Shown here: piece by piece, positions 17,529-28,394 of the stretch
How positions within the stretch are numbered: position 1 is the first letter of the stretch
Layout: the number at the start of each line of letters is the position of its first letter
Source of the DNA: Azospirillum sp051124815
GTDB taxonomy: Bacteria; Pseudomonadota; Alphaproteobacteria; Azospirillales; Azospirillaceae
Length of the DNA: 64,000 nucleotides
NCBI RefSeq assembly: GCF_051124815.1
Contig: NZ_CP118487.1
Location: forward strand, 1-64,000
Direction of reading: 5' to 3'
Position numbers and translations under genes: made by a program
Notes under the pieces: generated by a model
Told to the model about the DNA's origin: nothing
Databases searched by the model: none
Seen by the model: only the letters and a program-made list of their open reading frames with translations

Positions 17529-17545
17529 GATAGCCAAAAGCTATC
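17529..17545. promoter_or_regulatory. LysR-type operator upstream of fdsG
   Basis: GATAGC-CAAAA-GCTATC, a perfect 6-bp inverted repeat with a 5-bp centre. It contains T-N11-A (T at 17531, A at 17543), the signature of LysR-family binding sites. It lies 13 bases after the LysR gene and about 150 bases before the fdsG start. Confidence 0.75.
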
Positions 17546-17698
17546 AGCCCATCGGAAAATACAATTTGCTGGCATACCGTATCCTCCGACACTCTGACGG
17601 TGCCGGGCGACGAGAGACGCCTGGAAAAAGCCAACAGTGCCAAGCCAGAACGACGCCGACCTCAAGACCGGCGCGGACGATCGCAAGGAGGGACACCC

Positions 17699-18237
17699 GT
17701 GAACGCAAGCCATCCGTGGAGCGCTGAGCGCGCCATGACGATTGTCGAAGACAATCGGCATCTGCGCGGCGCCCTGCTGCCGATCCTTCACGCGCTGCAG
17801 GAAGAGTTCGGCTATATCGACGAACAGGCCATCCCCCTGCTGGCGACGGAGCTGAACCTCTCGCGCGCCGACGTGCATGGCGTGGTGTCCTTCTATCACG
17901 AATTCCGCCGCGAAAAGCCCGGCCGCCACATCATCAAGGTCTGCCGGGCCGAAGCCTGCCAGTCGATGGGCGCCAACGCGCTGGTCGACCACATCAAGAA
18001 GCGTCTGCAGGTCGATTTCCACGGCACCACCGCCGACGGCGCCTTCACCCTGGAACCGGTCTTCTGCCTCGGCAACTGCGCCCTGTCGCCCGCCGTCATG
18101 ATCGACGAGAACCTGCACGGCCGGGTCTCGCCCGACCGTTTCGACGAGCTGGCGGACGAGACGCGGACCAACCCGACCGCTCACCAGCAGATCCCCCGCG
18201 CCCTCAGCCACAAGGACAGCCAGAAGGGTCACGCGCA

Positions 18238-18241
<4 letters not shown>
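17699..18241 (+). CDS. fdsG: NAD-dependent formate dehydrogenase gamma subunit
   Basis: A 180-residue thioredoxin-like [2Fe-2S] subunit, homologous to NuoE. It passes electrons between FMN and the Fe-S chain of the soluble molybdenum formate dehydrogenase. The four cluster ligands are in CRAEACQSMGA and CLGNCALSP. ILHALQEEFGYIDEQAI and VHGVVSFYHEF are typical of the NuoE/FdsG fold. The GTG start at 17699 is chosen for AAGGAGGG at 17685-17692; the frame is open about 33 codons earlier without a good site. The stop overlaps the fdsB start (ATGA). Confidence 0.95.
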
Positions 18242-19818
<1,577 letters not shown>

Positions 19819-19842
19819 CGAGCGACCCCAGGAGCACCCGAG

Positions 19843-22698
19843 ATGACCCTCATCCACGAGACCGACTACGGCACCCCGGCCCGCGTCTCCGAGACCCTGG
19901 TGACGCTGGAGATCGACGGCCGCGCCATCACCGTTCCCGAAGGCACCTCCGTGATGCGAGCCGCGATGGACGCCGGCATCACCGTGCCCAAACTGTGCGC
20001 CACCGACAGCCTGGAACCCTTCGGTTCCTGCCGCCTCTGCGCGGTGGAGATCGAGGGGCGCCGCGGCACCCCGGCCTCCTGCACCACCCCGGTCGCCCCC
20101 GGCATGAAGGTCCACACCCAGACCGACAAGCTGGCGAAGCTGCGCCGCGGCGTGATGGAGCTGTACATCTCCGACCATCCGCTCGACTGCCTGACCTGCG
20201 CCGCCAACGGTGATTGCGAGCTGCAGGACATGGCGGGCGCCGTCGGCCTGCGCAACGTGCGGTACGGTTTCGACGGCGAAAACCACCGCGCCGCCGCGAA
20301 GGACGAGAGCAACCCCTACTTCACCTTCGACGCGTCGAAGTGCATCGTCTGCTCGCGCTGCGTCCGTGCCTGCCAGGAGACCCAGGGCACCTTCGCGCTG
20401 ACCATCGACAGCCGCGGCTTCGCGTCGTCGGTGTCGGCGGGCGCCAAGGAAAGCTTCATGGACAGCGAGTGCGTGTCCTGCGGCGCCTGCGTCCAGGCCT
20501 GCCCGACCGCGACCCTCACCGAAAAGTCGATCATCGAGTACGGCCAGCCCGAACACAGCGTCATCACCACCTGCGCCTATTGCGGCGTCGGCTGCTCCTT
20601 CAAGGCGGAGATGCAGGGCACCACGGTGGTCCGCATGACCCCGTGGAAGAATGGCGGCGCCAATGAGGGCCATAGCTGCGTCAAGGGCCGTTTCGCCTGG
20701 GGCTACGCCACCCACAAGGACCGCATCATGAAGCCCATGGTGCGCGAGAAGATCACCGACCCGTGGCGCGAAGTGTCGTGGGAGGAGGCGATCGCCTACG
20801 CCGCTGAGCGTCTGAAGGCGGTGCAGGCCAAGTATGGCCGCGGCTCCATCGGCGGCATCACCTCGTCGCGCTGCACGAATGAAGAGGTCTATGTCGTCCA
20901 GAAGATGATCCGGGCCGCCTTCGGCACCAACAACATCGACACCTGTGCCCGCGTCTGCCATTCGCCGACCGGCTACGGCCTGTCGCAGACCTTCGGCACC
21001 TCGGCCGGCACCCAGGATTTCCGCAGCGTCGACAAGTCAGACGTCATCCTGGTCATCGGCGCCAACCCGACCGACGGCCATCCGGTGTTCGGCTCGCGCA
21101 TGAAGAAGCGCCTGCGCGCCGGGGCCAAGCTGATCGTCATCGATCCGCGCCGCATCGATCTGGTGCGCAGCCCGCACGTTCAGGCCGAACACCATCTGCA
21201 GCTCCAGCCCGGCACCAACGTCGCCGTGGTCAACGCCATCGCCCACGTCATCGTCACAGAAGGGCTGGTCAACCGCGCCTTCGTCGAGGAGCGCTGCGAT
21301 CCGAAGGAGTTCGCGAAGTGGGAGGCGTTCATCGCCGAACACCGCAACTCGCCGGAATATCTGGAATCGCGCACCGGCGTCCCGGCCGATCAGGTCCGCG
21401 CCGCCGCCCGCCTCTACGCCACCGGCGGCAACGCCGCGATCTATTACGGCCTGGGCGTGACCGAGCACAGCCAGGGCTCCAGCACGGTGATGGCGATCGC
21501 CAACCTCGCGATGGCGACCGGCAACATCGGCCGCGAGGGCGTCGGCGTGAACCCGCTGCGCGGCCAGAACAATGTGCAGGGCTCCTGCGACATGGGCTCC
21601 TTCCCGCACGAGCTGCCGGGCTACCGCCATGTCTCGGACGATCTCGTCCGCCAGGAGTTCGAGGCCGCCTGGGGCGTCACGCTGGATCCGGAACCGGGCC
21701 TGCGCATCCCCAACATGTTCGACAGCGCCCATGACGGCAGCTTCCGCGGCCTGTTCGTCCAGGGCGAGGACATCGTCCAGTCCGATCCCAACACCAACCA
21801 CGTCACCTCGGCGCTGGAATCGCTGGACATCGTCATCGTCCAGGACCTGTTCCTGAACGAGACGGCGGCCTTCGCCCACGTCTTCTTCCCCGGCACCTCC
21901 TTCCTGGAGAAGGACGGCACCTTCACCAACGCCGAGCGCCGCATCAACCGCGTCCGCAAGGCGATGCCGTCGAAGGTCGGCAAGGACGAGCATTGGGTGG
22001 CCTGCGCGCTGGCGACGGCCATGGGCTATCCGATGCACTACGAGACCACGTCGGAGATCATGGACGAGATCGCCCGGCTGACCCCGACCTTCCGCGGCGT
22101 CAGCTTCGAGAAGCTCGATCGCGTCGGCAGCGTGCAGTGGCCCTGCACCGGGTTCGAGGACGACGACACCGGCATGGCGATCATGCATGGCGAGACCTTC
22201 GCCCGCGGTCTCGGCCGCTTCATGATCACCGAATATGTGCCGACCGACGAGCGGACGACGCGGATGTACCCGCTGGTGCTGACCACCGGCCGCATCCTCG
22301 CCCACTACAATGTCGGCGCGCAGACCCGGCGCACCGCCAACGTGGCCTGGCATCCGGAGGACGTGCTGGAGATCAACGCGGTGGATGCCGAGATCCGGGG
22401 CGTCAAGGACGGCGACATGGTGTCGCTCGCCAGCCGCATGGGGGCCACCACGCTGCGCGCCGTCATCTCCGACCGCATGCCGGCCGGCGTCGTCTACACC
22501 ACCTTCCACCACCCGGTGACCGGCGCCAACGTCATTACCACCGAGAATTCGGACTGGGCGACCAACTGCCCCGAATACAAGGTGACGGCGGTGCAGGTCG
22601 CCCGCAGCAACCAGCCGTCGGACTGGCAGGTCGACTACGCGAAGAACGACGTCGAGCGCAAGCGCATCGCCGCCGCCAACGTCATCGCTGCCGAGTAA
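19843..22698 (+). CDS. fdsA: NAD-dependent formate dehydrogenase alpha (molybdenum) subunit
   Basis: A 951-residue catalytic subunit that oxidises formate to CO2 at a bis-molybdopterin guanine dinucleotide site. The N-terminal Fe-S region has a [2Fe-2S] ferredoxin fold (GSCRLCAVEI), a His-Cys [4Fe-4S] segment (DHPLDCLTC...DCELQD) and two [4Fe-4S] motifs (CIVCSRCVRAC, CVSCGACVQAC). A further [4Fe-4S] motif (CAYCGVGC) opens the catalytic domain. The molybdenum-ligand Cys is C372 in ARVCHSPT, so this is a Cys and not a Sec enzyme. A C-terminal molybdopterin-binding domain is present. It belongs to the O2-tolerant FdsABG class and is dependent on FdhD-type sulfuration. Confidence 0.97.
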   Translation: MTLIHETDYGTPARVSETLVTLEIDGRAITVPEGTSVMRAAMDAGITVPKLCATDSLEPFGSCRLCAVEIEGRRGTPASCTTPVAPGMKVHTQTDKLAKLRRGVMELYISDHPLDCLTCAANGDCELQDMAGAVGLRNVRYGFDGENHRAAAKDESNPYFTFDASKCIVCSRCVRACQETQGTFALTIDSRGFASSVSAGAKESFMDSECVSCGACVQACPTATLTEKSIIEYGQPEHSVITTCAYCGVGCSFKAEMQGTTVVRMTPWKNGGANEGHSCVKGRFAWGYATHKDRIMKPMVREKITDPWREVSWEEAIAYAAERLKAVQAKYGRGSIGGITSSRCTNEEVYVVQKMIRAAFGTNNIDTCARVCHSPTGYGLSQTFGTSAGTQDFRSVDKSDVILVIGANPTDGHPVFGSRMKKRLRAGAKLIVIDPRRIDLVRSPHVQAEHHLQLQPGTNVAVVNAIAHVIVTEGLVNRAFVEERCDPKEFAKWEAFIAEHRNSPEYLESRTGVPADQVRAAARLYATGGNAAIYYGLGVTEHSQGSSTVMAIANLAMATGNIGREGVGVNPLRGQNNVQGSCDMGSFPHELPGYRHVSDDLVRQEFEAAWGVTLDPEPGLRIPNMFDSAHDGSFRGLFVQGEDIVQSDPNTNHVTSALESLDIVIVQDLFLNETAAFAHVFFPGTSFLEKDGTFTNAERRINRVRKAMPSKVGKDEHWVACALATAMGYPMHYETTSEIMDEIARLTPTFRGVSFEKLDRVGSVQWPCTGFEDDDTGMAIMHGETFARGLGRFMITEYVPTDERTTRMYPLVLTTGRILAHYNVGAQTRRTANVAWHPEDVLEINAVDAEIRGVKDGDMVSLASRMGATTLRAVISDRMPAGVVYTTFHHPVTGANVITTENSDWATNCPEYKVTAVQVARSNQPSDWQVDYAKNDVERKRIAAANVIAAE

Positions 22699-22733
22699 TG
22701 CGCCGCCGAATAACGGCCTGAGGAGTGGGAAGC

Positions 22734-23561
22734 ATGACCGCGATGACCTCTGGTACCATCCGTCCCGACGATATGTCCATGTGCTCCATCGCCGTCACCG
22801 GCACCGGCTTTGCCGCCGGTGTCGGGGTGGAGGAGGGTGCGGACGTCGAGTGGCAGGTGCCGGAGGAAACTGCGGTCGCCTTCGAATACAACGGCCGCTC
22901 CCATGCCGTGATGATGGCGACCCCCGCCGATCTGGAAGACTTCGCGCTGGGCTTCAGCCTTGCCGAGGAGATCGTCGGGGCCGCCGCCGATATCGAGAAA
23001 ATCTCCGTGCGGGAAACGCCGCTGGGCTTCGTCGTCAACCTGACGGTCGACCCGTTGCGTCTCCTGCGCGGAAGCCTGCGCAGCCGCTCCATGGAGGGGC
23101 GGAGCGGCTGTGGCCTGTGCGGCGTGGACAGTCTTGTCCACGCCGTTCGGGAGCCCCGCAAGATCGAAACCTCGCTGGAAGTCGACCCGGCCGCCGTGGC
23201 CGCCGCCTTCCGCGCCCTGCCGGATCACCAGCCGATGAACCGGGCCAACCGCTCGGTCCACGCCGCCGCCTGGTGCGCGCCGGACGGTACCATCCGGCTG
23301 GCCCGCGAGGATGTCGGTCGACACAACGCGCTGGACAAGCTGATCGGCGCCGTCGTCCGGTCGGGTGCCGACCCCGCGACCGGCTTCGTGGTGATGACCA
23401 GCCGCTGCAGCTTCGAGCTGGTGCAGAAGACCGCCGCGGTGGGCATCCCGCTGCTGGCGACCATTTCGGCGCCGACGGCGCTGGCGCTGGAGCTGGCGCG
23501 CAATGCCAACCTGACCCTGGGTGCGCTGTCGCGCCGCGACACCGTCATCCTGTTCCGCTGA
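22734..23561 (+). CDS. fdsC: Formate dehydrogenase accessory sulfurtransferase (FdhD family)
   Basis: A 275-residue FdhD-family protein, which moves sulfur from a cysteine desulfurase to the Mo-bisMGD cofactor before its insertion into FdsA. The conserved CxxC is C126-C129 in GCGLCG. Other family elements are DLEDFALGFSLAEEI and AREDVGRHNALDKLIG. The ATG at 22734 is preferred, with GAGGAG at 22720-22725; an in-frame GTG nine bases earlier is less likely. It is the fourth gene of fdsGBACD. Confidence 0.94.
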   Translation: MTAMTSGTIRPDDMSMCSIAVTGTGFAAGVGVEEGADVEWQVPEETAVAFEYNGRSHAVMMATPADLEDFALGFSLAEEIVGAAADIEKISVRETPLGFVVNLTVDPLRLLRGSLRSRSMEGRSGCGLCGVDSLVHAVREPRKIETSLEVDPAAVAAAFRALPDHQPMNRANRSVHAAAWCAPDGTIRLAREDVGRHNALDKLIGAVVRSGADPATGFVVMTSRCSFELVQKTAAVGIPLLATISAPTALALELARNANLTLGALSRRDTVILFR

Positions 23562-23592
23562 ACCCAACACCGCTTCGTCAATGGAGACACCG

Positions 23593-23820
23593 ATGAGCCA
23601 CACGAACCATGCCAAGGATCTGGTCCGGATGGCGAACCAGATCGCCGTCCACTTCGCCACCTACCCGCGGGAAGAGGCGGTGACCGAGACGGCGACCCAC
23701 ATCCGCAAATTCTGGGATCCGCGCATGCGCGCCGGCCTGTTCGCCCATGTCCAGGCTGGCGGCGAAGCCGACCTGCACGAGGTCGCGCGCGGCGCGGTCG
23801 GGATGCTGCAGGCCCGCTGA
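23593..23820 (+). CDS. fdsD: Formate dehydrogenase delta subunit
   Basis: A 75-residue small subunit typical of fds operons, with LVRMANQIAVHFATYPREE and HIRKFWDPRMRA, the conserved core of the FdsD family. It is needed for activity or stability of the enzyme in other bacteria, though its exact role is not settled. The ATG at 23593 is chosen because GGAG lies 7 bases upstream; an ATG at 23581 is in frame. It is the last gene of the operon and converges on the methyltransferase gene with only 28 bases between them. Confidence 0.92.
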   Translation: MSHTNHAKDLVRMANQIAVHFATYPREEAVTETATHIRKFWDPRMRAGLFAHVQAGGEADLHEVARGAVGMLQAR

Positions 23821-23848
23821 GGCGAAGCGCGGTCGCGGCCGGGGTTCG

Positions 23849-24610
23849 TCAGACCCTGCGGAAGGCAAACATGACCGTTTCGTAGGGGAAGGCGATCTCG
23901 GCGCGATCCGCCAGTTCGGGTGTCCGGGCGATCAGCGCGCGGGTTGCGCGCTCGACGTCTCCCTGCCGTTCCGGCGGCAAAGCAGCAATGAAGCTGACCG
24001 AGAGCGTGCGCTTGACGATGACGTCCTCCGCACTTCCGACATGGGCATGCCGGACATGGCGCTCGTCGATCGGCTCGAAGCCCGGTGCGGGAAAGACCCA
24101 GCGCCAGCTTCCTGTCCGATAGCGCGGGGTATCGCCTTCCCAGGGGTCGGTGATGGCTGTGAGCGCCGCCACCCAGGGCACGCTCTCGTCGCGCACGTTC
24201 CAGATCAGCCCCAACGTGCCGCCCGGCGCCAGGACGCGCCGCATTTCCTGCAAAGCGTCGGCGGTGGCGAACCAATGAAAGGCCTGCGCGCAGACTACGG
24301 CATCGACGGAGCCGTCCGGCAGGGGAATGGACTCCGCATTGCCCGCCATGACGGTGATGTCGGGAAAGCCCTGGACCAACTGTTCGCGCATGCCGGCGAC
24401 CGGCTCGACGGCGGTGATTTCGCCGCCGCATTCCTTCAGCACCGCGATGAATTTGCCTGTGCCGGCGCCGACTTCCAGGACCCTCCGTCCGGGGCCGACA
24501 CCCAGGATTTCACGCAGCCACGCGGCGGCTTCAGGCGGGTAGCCGGGACGGCCTTTGACATAGGTCGCGGCCCCCGTCTCGTAGCCTCTGGAAGAGTGAT
24601 GCACCGACAT
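23849..24610 (-). CDS. Class I SAM-dependent methyltransferase
   Basis: About 253 residues. SAM-binding motif I is VLEVGAGTGKF, with the acidic end of strand 2 in ITAVEP; IPLPDGSVDAVVCAQAFHWF and LAPGGTLGLIWN are typical of the Methyltransf_11/UbiE-like group. The substrate is unknown. The ATG at 24610 is preferred, with GGAG nearby upstream; 24622 is in frame. It is the last gene of a probable minus-strand operon with the VOC and L,D-transpeptidase genes (gaps of 39 and 7 bases). Confidence 0.88.
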   Translation of the reverse strand: MSVHHSSRGYETGAATYVKGRPGYPPEAAAWLREILGVGPGRRVLEVGAGTGKFIAVLKECGGEITAVEPVAGMREQLVQGFPDITVMAGNAESIPLPDGSVDAVVCAQAFHWFATADALQEMRRVLAPGGTLGLIWNVRDESVPWVAALTAITDPWEGDTPRYRTGSWRWVFPAPGFEPIDERHVRHAHVGSAEDVIVKRTLSVSFIAALPPERQGDVERATRALIARTPELADRAEIAFPYETVMFAFRRV

Positions 24611-24649
24611 GTGGATCTCCATCCTTCCAGTGTGCCTCGAAGCGGACCC

Positions 24650-25030
24650 TCAGACGTAATTGGCGATCTCGACCAGATTGTCGTCGGGGTCGCGGAAATA
24701 GACGGAACGGATCGGCCCGGTGGCGCCCGTGCGGCTCACCGGGCCTTCTTCTATGGCGATGCCCTTGGCCTGGAGATGGGCGATCACCTCCTCCAGCGGC
24801 GTGTCGGCGATCAGGCAGAAGTCGCCGCTGCCGGCGGTGGGCCGGGCGGCCTTCGGTTCGAACTCCCGCCCGACCTCGTGCAGGTTGATCTTCTGCGCGC
24901 CGAAGGACAGGGCGCGGCGGCCGCCGGCGAAGGTGACGACCTCCATGCCCAGCACGTCGCGGTAGAAGGCGCAGGTCGCCTCGATGGAGGCGACCGTCAG
25001 CACGACATGGTCGATCCGGGCGATCCGCAT
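24650..25030 (-). CDS. VOC-superfamily (glyoxalase-like) metalloprotein
   Basis: A 126-residue single vicinal-oxygen-chelate unit. It starts IARIDHVVLTVASIEATCAF with the first metal-ligand His, and ends VYFRDPDDNLVEIANYV with the terminal Glu ligand. INLHEVG in the middle supplies a further His. The family includes glyoxalases, dioxygenases and antibiotic-resistance proteins; the substrate cannot be assigned. The start at 25030 matches the domain N-terminus. It begins 7 bases after the stop of the L,D-transpeptidase gene. Confidence 0.88.
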   Translation of the reverse strand: MRIARIDHVVLTVASIEATCAFYRDVLGMEVVTFAGGRRALSFGAQKINLHEVGREFEPKAARPTAGSGDFCLIADTPLEEVIAHLQAKGIAIEEGPVSRTGATGPIRSVYFRDPDDNLVEIANYV

Positions 25031-25037
25031 CGCAGCC

Positions 25038-26531
25038 TCACATGCCGGTCGGCGCGGGGATCGACTTGGCCGGCGCCGGGGTGGAGGCGGAGGACAGCGG
25101 CGTCGGCGCATGGGCGGCCGGGACCGGCAGCGGCGCCGGCTTCGACAGCGGGCGCGGCGTCGAGACCGGCGTCACCGGGCCCGCCGCCGCCGGATTGGCC
25201 GACATCGCCGCGCCCGACTGGCCGGAGGGCGTCGCCAGCGTGGGCGGATCCTCGTAGATGTCGGGGTGGACGCGCACCACGCCGGCGGTGTCGACCGACG
25301 CGTTCCAGTAGACGAAGCGCACGGGGATGGCGTTCGGCAGCCGGATGGTCTTGGTTTCCCCAGTGTCGAGCTGCTGGCTGATGACGGCCGGCGTCACCTT
25401 GGCCGCGCTCAGCAGCGTCTCCGCCATCATCCGGGCATCCTCCAGCCGCACGCAGCCGGAACTGGCGGCGCGCAGGTCGCGGCTGAACAGCTTCGGGTCG
25501 TTGGTGCCGTGCAGGAAGATGCCGTCGCCGTTGGTCAGGTTGAAGCGGAAGCGGCCCAGCGCGTTGTCGTCACCCGGCTTCTGCACGATTCGCACGCGGC
25601 CGGGATCGACCGACCACCAGTTGACCGACTGTGTGTTGGCCACTTCCGAGCCGTCGAGATAGACGGCGGCGTTCTTGATGCCGGTGGTGCCCTTCTTGCG
25701 CAGGGCCGGCAGCTTGTCCTCGCTCAGCACCGTCGGGGGGACGGTCCAGGTCGGGTTGATGGTGACGCTGGTGATCCTGTCCTGCAGCAGCGGCGTCTTG
25801 CGCGACGGCCGGCCGACCACCGCCCGCATGGTGAAGGCGGGGCGGCCATGCTCGACGAGGGTGACGGACTGGCCGGGCAGGTTGACCAGAACCGTGGTGT
25901 CGGGGATGGAGGCCTGCTGCGCCCGCATCGCCGCGGCGGCGCGGCGCAGAAGTGCCACGGTCTGCGCCGGGGTGCGGTCCAGCGCCTGGCGCGTCACCTC
26001 GCCCACCTTGCCGTCGGGCTGCAGGCCCTCCGCCATCTGGAAGGCGCGCACGGCGACATCGACATCCTCGTTGAAGCTGTCGGTCCATTTGTCGGCGGGC
26101 AGATAGCCCAGTTCGATCAGGCGGCGGGCGACCCGGCCGACGCGGTCGGCCAGCGGCGAGCGCACGGAGATCACCACCGGCGGCGCCGGCTCGACCGGGG
26201 CGAGGCCGGGCAGGGTCGGGGCCTGCGCCTGCACGTCGGCGGGGGGCACGTCCATCGCCGGGGCGACGCCCTCGACCATGCCGCCGTCGCCCAGCTTCAC
26301 GACCGCGCCATAGCCGACGCGGGTGGCCGGCGCCTTGGGCGCGTTCTGGATTTCCAGCGCGCGCTGTTCCAGTGCCGCGGCCCAGCCGGCGACCAGCGAA
26401 GGCTTGGCGGCGTGGGCCGCCTCCTTCGCCGCTGCGGCCAGTGCCGGACCGCTCAGGACGACGCCGACCAGACCGCCGACCAGGCAGAGGGCGGCGGAGC
26501 GGCGGGACATCGGGCGGCGGAGATCATGCAT
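25038..26531 (-). CDS. L,D-transpeptidase (YkuD) with peptidoglycan-binding domain
   Basis: About 497 residues. A signal peptide (RRSAALCLVGGLVGVVLSGPALA) is followed by a peptidoglycan-binding-like helical domain (LIELGYLPADKWTDSFNEDV, VRAFQMAEGLQPDGKVG). The YkuD domain has IFLHGTNDP and the catalytic C360 in ASSGCVRLEDA. It matches the YcbB/LdtD-type architecture that makes 3-3 crosslinks in periplasmic peptidoglycan. The C-terminal tail is Pro/Ala-rich. The start at 26531 is chosen because the signal follows it; 26510 is an alternative. It is divergent from urtA. Confidence 0.92.
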   Translation of the reverse strand: MHDLRRPMSRRSAALCLVGGLVGVVLSGPALAAAAKEAAHAAKPSLVAGWAAALEQRALEIQNAPKAPATRVGYGAVVKLGDGGMVEGVAPAMDVPPADVQAQAPTLPGLAPVEPAPPVVISVRSPLADRVGRVARRLIELGYLPADKWTDSFNEDVDVAVRAFQMAEGLQPDGKVGEVTRQALDRTPAQTVALLRRAAAAMRAQQASIPDTTVLVNLPGQSVTLVEHGRPAFTMRAVVGRPSRKTPLLQDRITSVTINPTWTVPPTVLSEDKLPALRKKGTTGIKNAAVYLDGSEVANTQSVNWWSVDPGRVRIVQKPGDDNALGRFRFNLTNGDGIFLHGTNDPKLFSRDLRAASSGCVRLEDARMMAETLLSAAKVTPAVISQQLDTGETKTIRLPNAIPVRFVYWNASVDTAGVVRVHPDIYEDPPTLATPSGQSGAAMSANPAAAGPVTPVSTPRPLSKPAPLPVPAAHAPTPLSSASTPAPAKSIPAPTGM

Positions 26532-26846
26532 GGCGATGGGACCGGAACGTGAACGGAAAGGATCGAGCGCTGTATCCTTCGATGAGCCTTCCGCAATCCG
26601 CAAGCGACATTTGGTGTCGGCAGCTCTGCTGTTCACACTGTTGCTCCCGTGCATCGCCCCGTCACTCGGGGGCGGCCATGGCCGTTACACGCCCTGATTA
26701 CGCCTGTTGGACGCCGCGGCGCCGGTTTTATTCCGAACCTCCGAACGATAGAGGGCCGGAAAGGCCGGAGCCTGGCCGTATGTGTCATTTGACGTAGATA
26801 CCGCCTTTCGCATGCGCGGTAGCTTTTCCCCCGACGATGTGGCGAA

Positions 26847-26865
26847 GCCCCGGAGCAACCGGGGC
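26847..26865 (+). promoter_or_regulatory. Hairpin in the urtA leader
   Basis: GCCCCGG-AGCAA-CCGGGGC, a perfect 7-bp stem ending about 10 bases before the urtA Shine-Dalgarno (AAGGAAGGGGG). A second inverted repeat, TACCGC...GCGGTA, lies just upstream around 26798-26822. They may affect leader stability or translation. No riboswitch family is recognised. Confidence 0.4.
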
Positions 26866-26887
26866 GCCAAAGGAAGGGGGCAACTTC

Positions 26888-28198
26888 ATGCGGACCAAGC
26901 AACTGACGTCCAGCTTCGGGATCGGCGCGCTGGCCGGTCTGGCCATGGGCGCGATGGCGTCCTTCGCGATGCCGGCCCAGGCGGCGGACGACACCATCAA
27001 GGTGGGCATCCTGCATTCCCTGTCCGGCACGATGGCGATCAGCGAGACGACGTTGAAGGACGTCATGCTGATGCTGATCGACGAGCAGAACAAGAAGGGC
27101 GGCCTGCTGGGCAAGAAGCTGGAGCCCGTGGTGGTCGATCCGGCCTCCAACTGGCCGCTGTTCGCCGAGAAGGCGCGCGAGCTGATCAGCAAGGACAAGG
27201 TGTCGGCCGTGTTCGGCTGCTGGACCTCGGTCAGCCGCAAGTCGGTGCTGCCGGTGTTCGAGGAACTGAACAACATCCTCTTCTACCCGGTCCAGTATGA
27301 GGGCGAGGAGTCCTCCCGCAACGTCTTCTACACCGGCGCCGCGCCGAACCAGCAGGCGATCCCGGCCGTCGACTACCTGATGCAGAAGGAAAAGGTCCAG
27401 CGCTGGGTGCTGGCCGGTACCGACTACGTCTACCCGCGCACGACCAACAAGATCCTCGAAGCCTACCTGAAGGGCAAGGGCGTCAAGCCCGAGGACATCA
27501 TGATCAACTACACGCCGTTCGGTCATTCCGACTGGCAGTCGATTGTGGCGGACATCAAGAAGTTCGGGTCGGCCGGCAAGAAGACCGCCGTCGTCTCCAC
27601 CATCAACGGCGACGCCAACGTTCCCTTCTACAAGGAACTGGGCAACCAGGGCGTGAAGGCCGAGGACATCCCGGTCGTCGCCTTCTCGGTCGGCGAGGAA
27701 GAGCTGGCCGGCATCGACACCAAGCCGCTGCTCGGCCATCTGGCCGCCTGGAACTACTTCCAGTCGGTCGAGACCCCGGCCAATTCCGCCTTCATCAAGG
27801 AATGGAAGGCCTTCACCAAGAACGACAAGCGCGTCACCAACGACCCGATGGAAGCCCACTATATCGGCTTCAACATGTGGGTGAAGGCGGTCGAGGCGGC
27901 CGGCACCACCGAGCCGGACAAGGTCATCGACGCCATGGTCGGCGTGTCGGTGCCGAACCTGACCGGCGGCTATTCGGCGATGCTGCCGAACCACCACATC
28001 ACCAAGCCGGTGCTGATCGGCGAAGTGCAGGAGAACGGCCAGTTCGACGTCGTCTCCAAGACCTCGGGCCTCGTCCCGGGCGACGAGTGGTCGGACTATC
28101 TGCCGGACAGCAAGGACCTGATCGCCGACTGGCGCAAGCCGATGTCCTGCGGCAACTTCAACGTGAAGACCGGCAAGTGCGGCGGCAAGGGGTCGTGA
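26888..28198 (+). CDS. urtA: Urea ABC transporter substrate-binding protein
   Basis: A 436-residue periplasmic receptor of the urea/short-chain amide branch of the HAAT (Liv-type) family. The signal peptide ends at AMPAQA. The mature start IKVGILHSLSGTMAISETTL and VFGCWTSVSRKSVLPVFEE are characteristic of UrtA, as is NILFYPVQYEGEE. It delivers urea to UrtBC and heads the urtABCDE operon. The ATG at 26888 has a strong AAGGAAGGGGG upstream; the frame is open a little earlier but the signal peptide fixes this start. Confidence 0.96.
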   Translation: MRTKQLTSSFGIGALAGLAMGAMASFAMPAQAADDTIKVGILHSLSGTMAISETTLKDVMLMLIDEQNKKGGLLGKKLEPVVVDPASNWPLFAEKARELISKDKVSAVFGCWTSVSRKSVLPVFEELNNILFYPVQYEGEESSRNVFYTGAAPNQQAIPAVDYLMQKEKVQRWVLAGTDYVYPRTTNKILEAYLKGKGVKPEDIMINYTPFGHSDWQSIVADIKKFGSAGKKTAVVSTINGDANVPFYKELGNQGVKAEDIPVVAFSVGEEELAGIDTKPLLGHLAAWNYFQSVETPANSAFIKEWKAFTKNDKRVTNDPMEAHYIGFNMWVKAVEAAGTTEPDKVIDAMVGVSVPNLTGGYSAMLPNHHITKPVLIGEVQENGQFDVVSKTSGLVPGDEWSDYLPDSKDLIADWRKPMSCGNFNVKTGKCGGKGS

Positions 28199-28237
28199 GG
28201 GTAGCGTTCGCTGACTTGATCGTCTGAGTGGTCGCGA

Positions 28238-28355
28238 CGCTTGCCCCCACCCTAACCCTCCCCCGCTCTCGGCCGACCGAAGGTCGGTCCGATCGCGGTG
28301 GAGGGGATCTCTCCCTCCCTTGCGAAGCGGGGGAGGGTCGGGGTGGGGGCAAGCG
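28238..28355. repeat. Long-armed inverted repeat, copy 1
   Basis: Arms of about 28 bases that start CTTGCCCCCACCCTAACC and end GGGGTGGGGGCAAG, flanking about 57 unrelated bases between urtA and urtB. The same arms occur in the opposite orientation at 51097-51203. It can form a strong hairpin in the mRNA and may attenuate or stabilise the transcript after urtA. Confidence 0.85.
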
Positions 28356-28394
28356 TTTCGCGTTGTTAGACACCCCCGCACCGAAGGACCCGCG

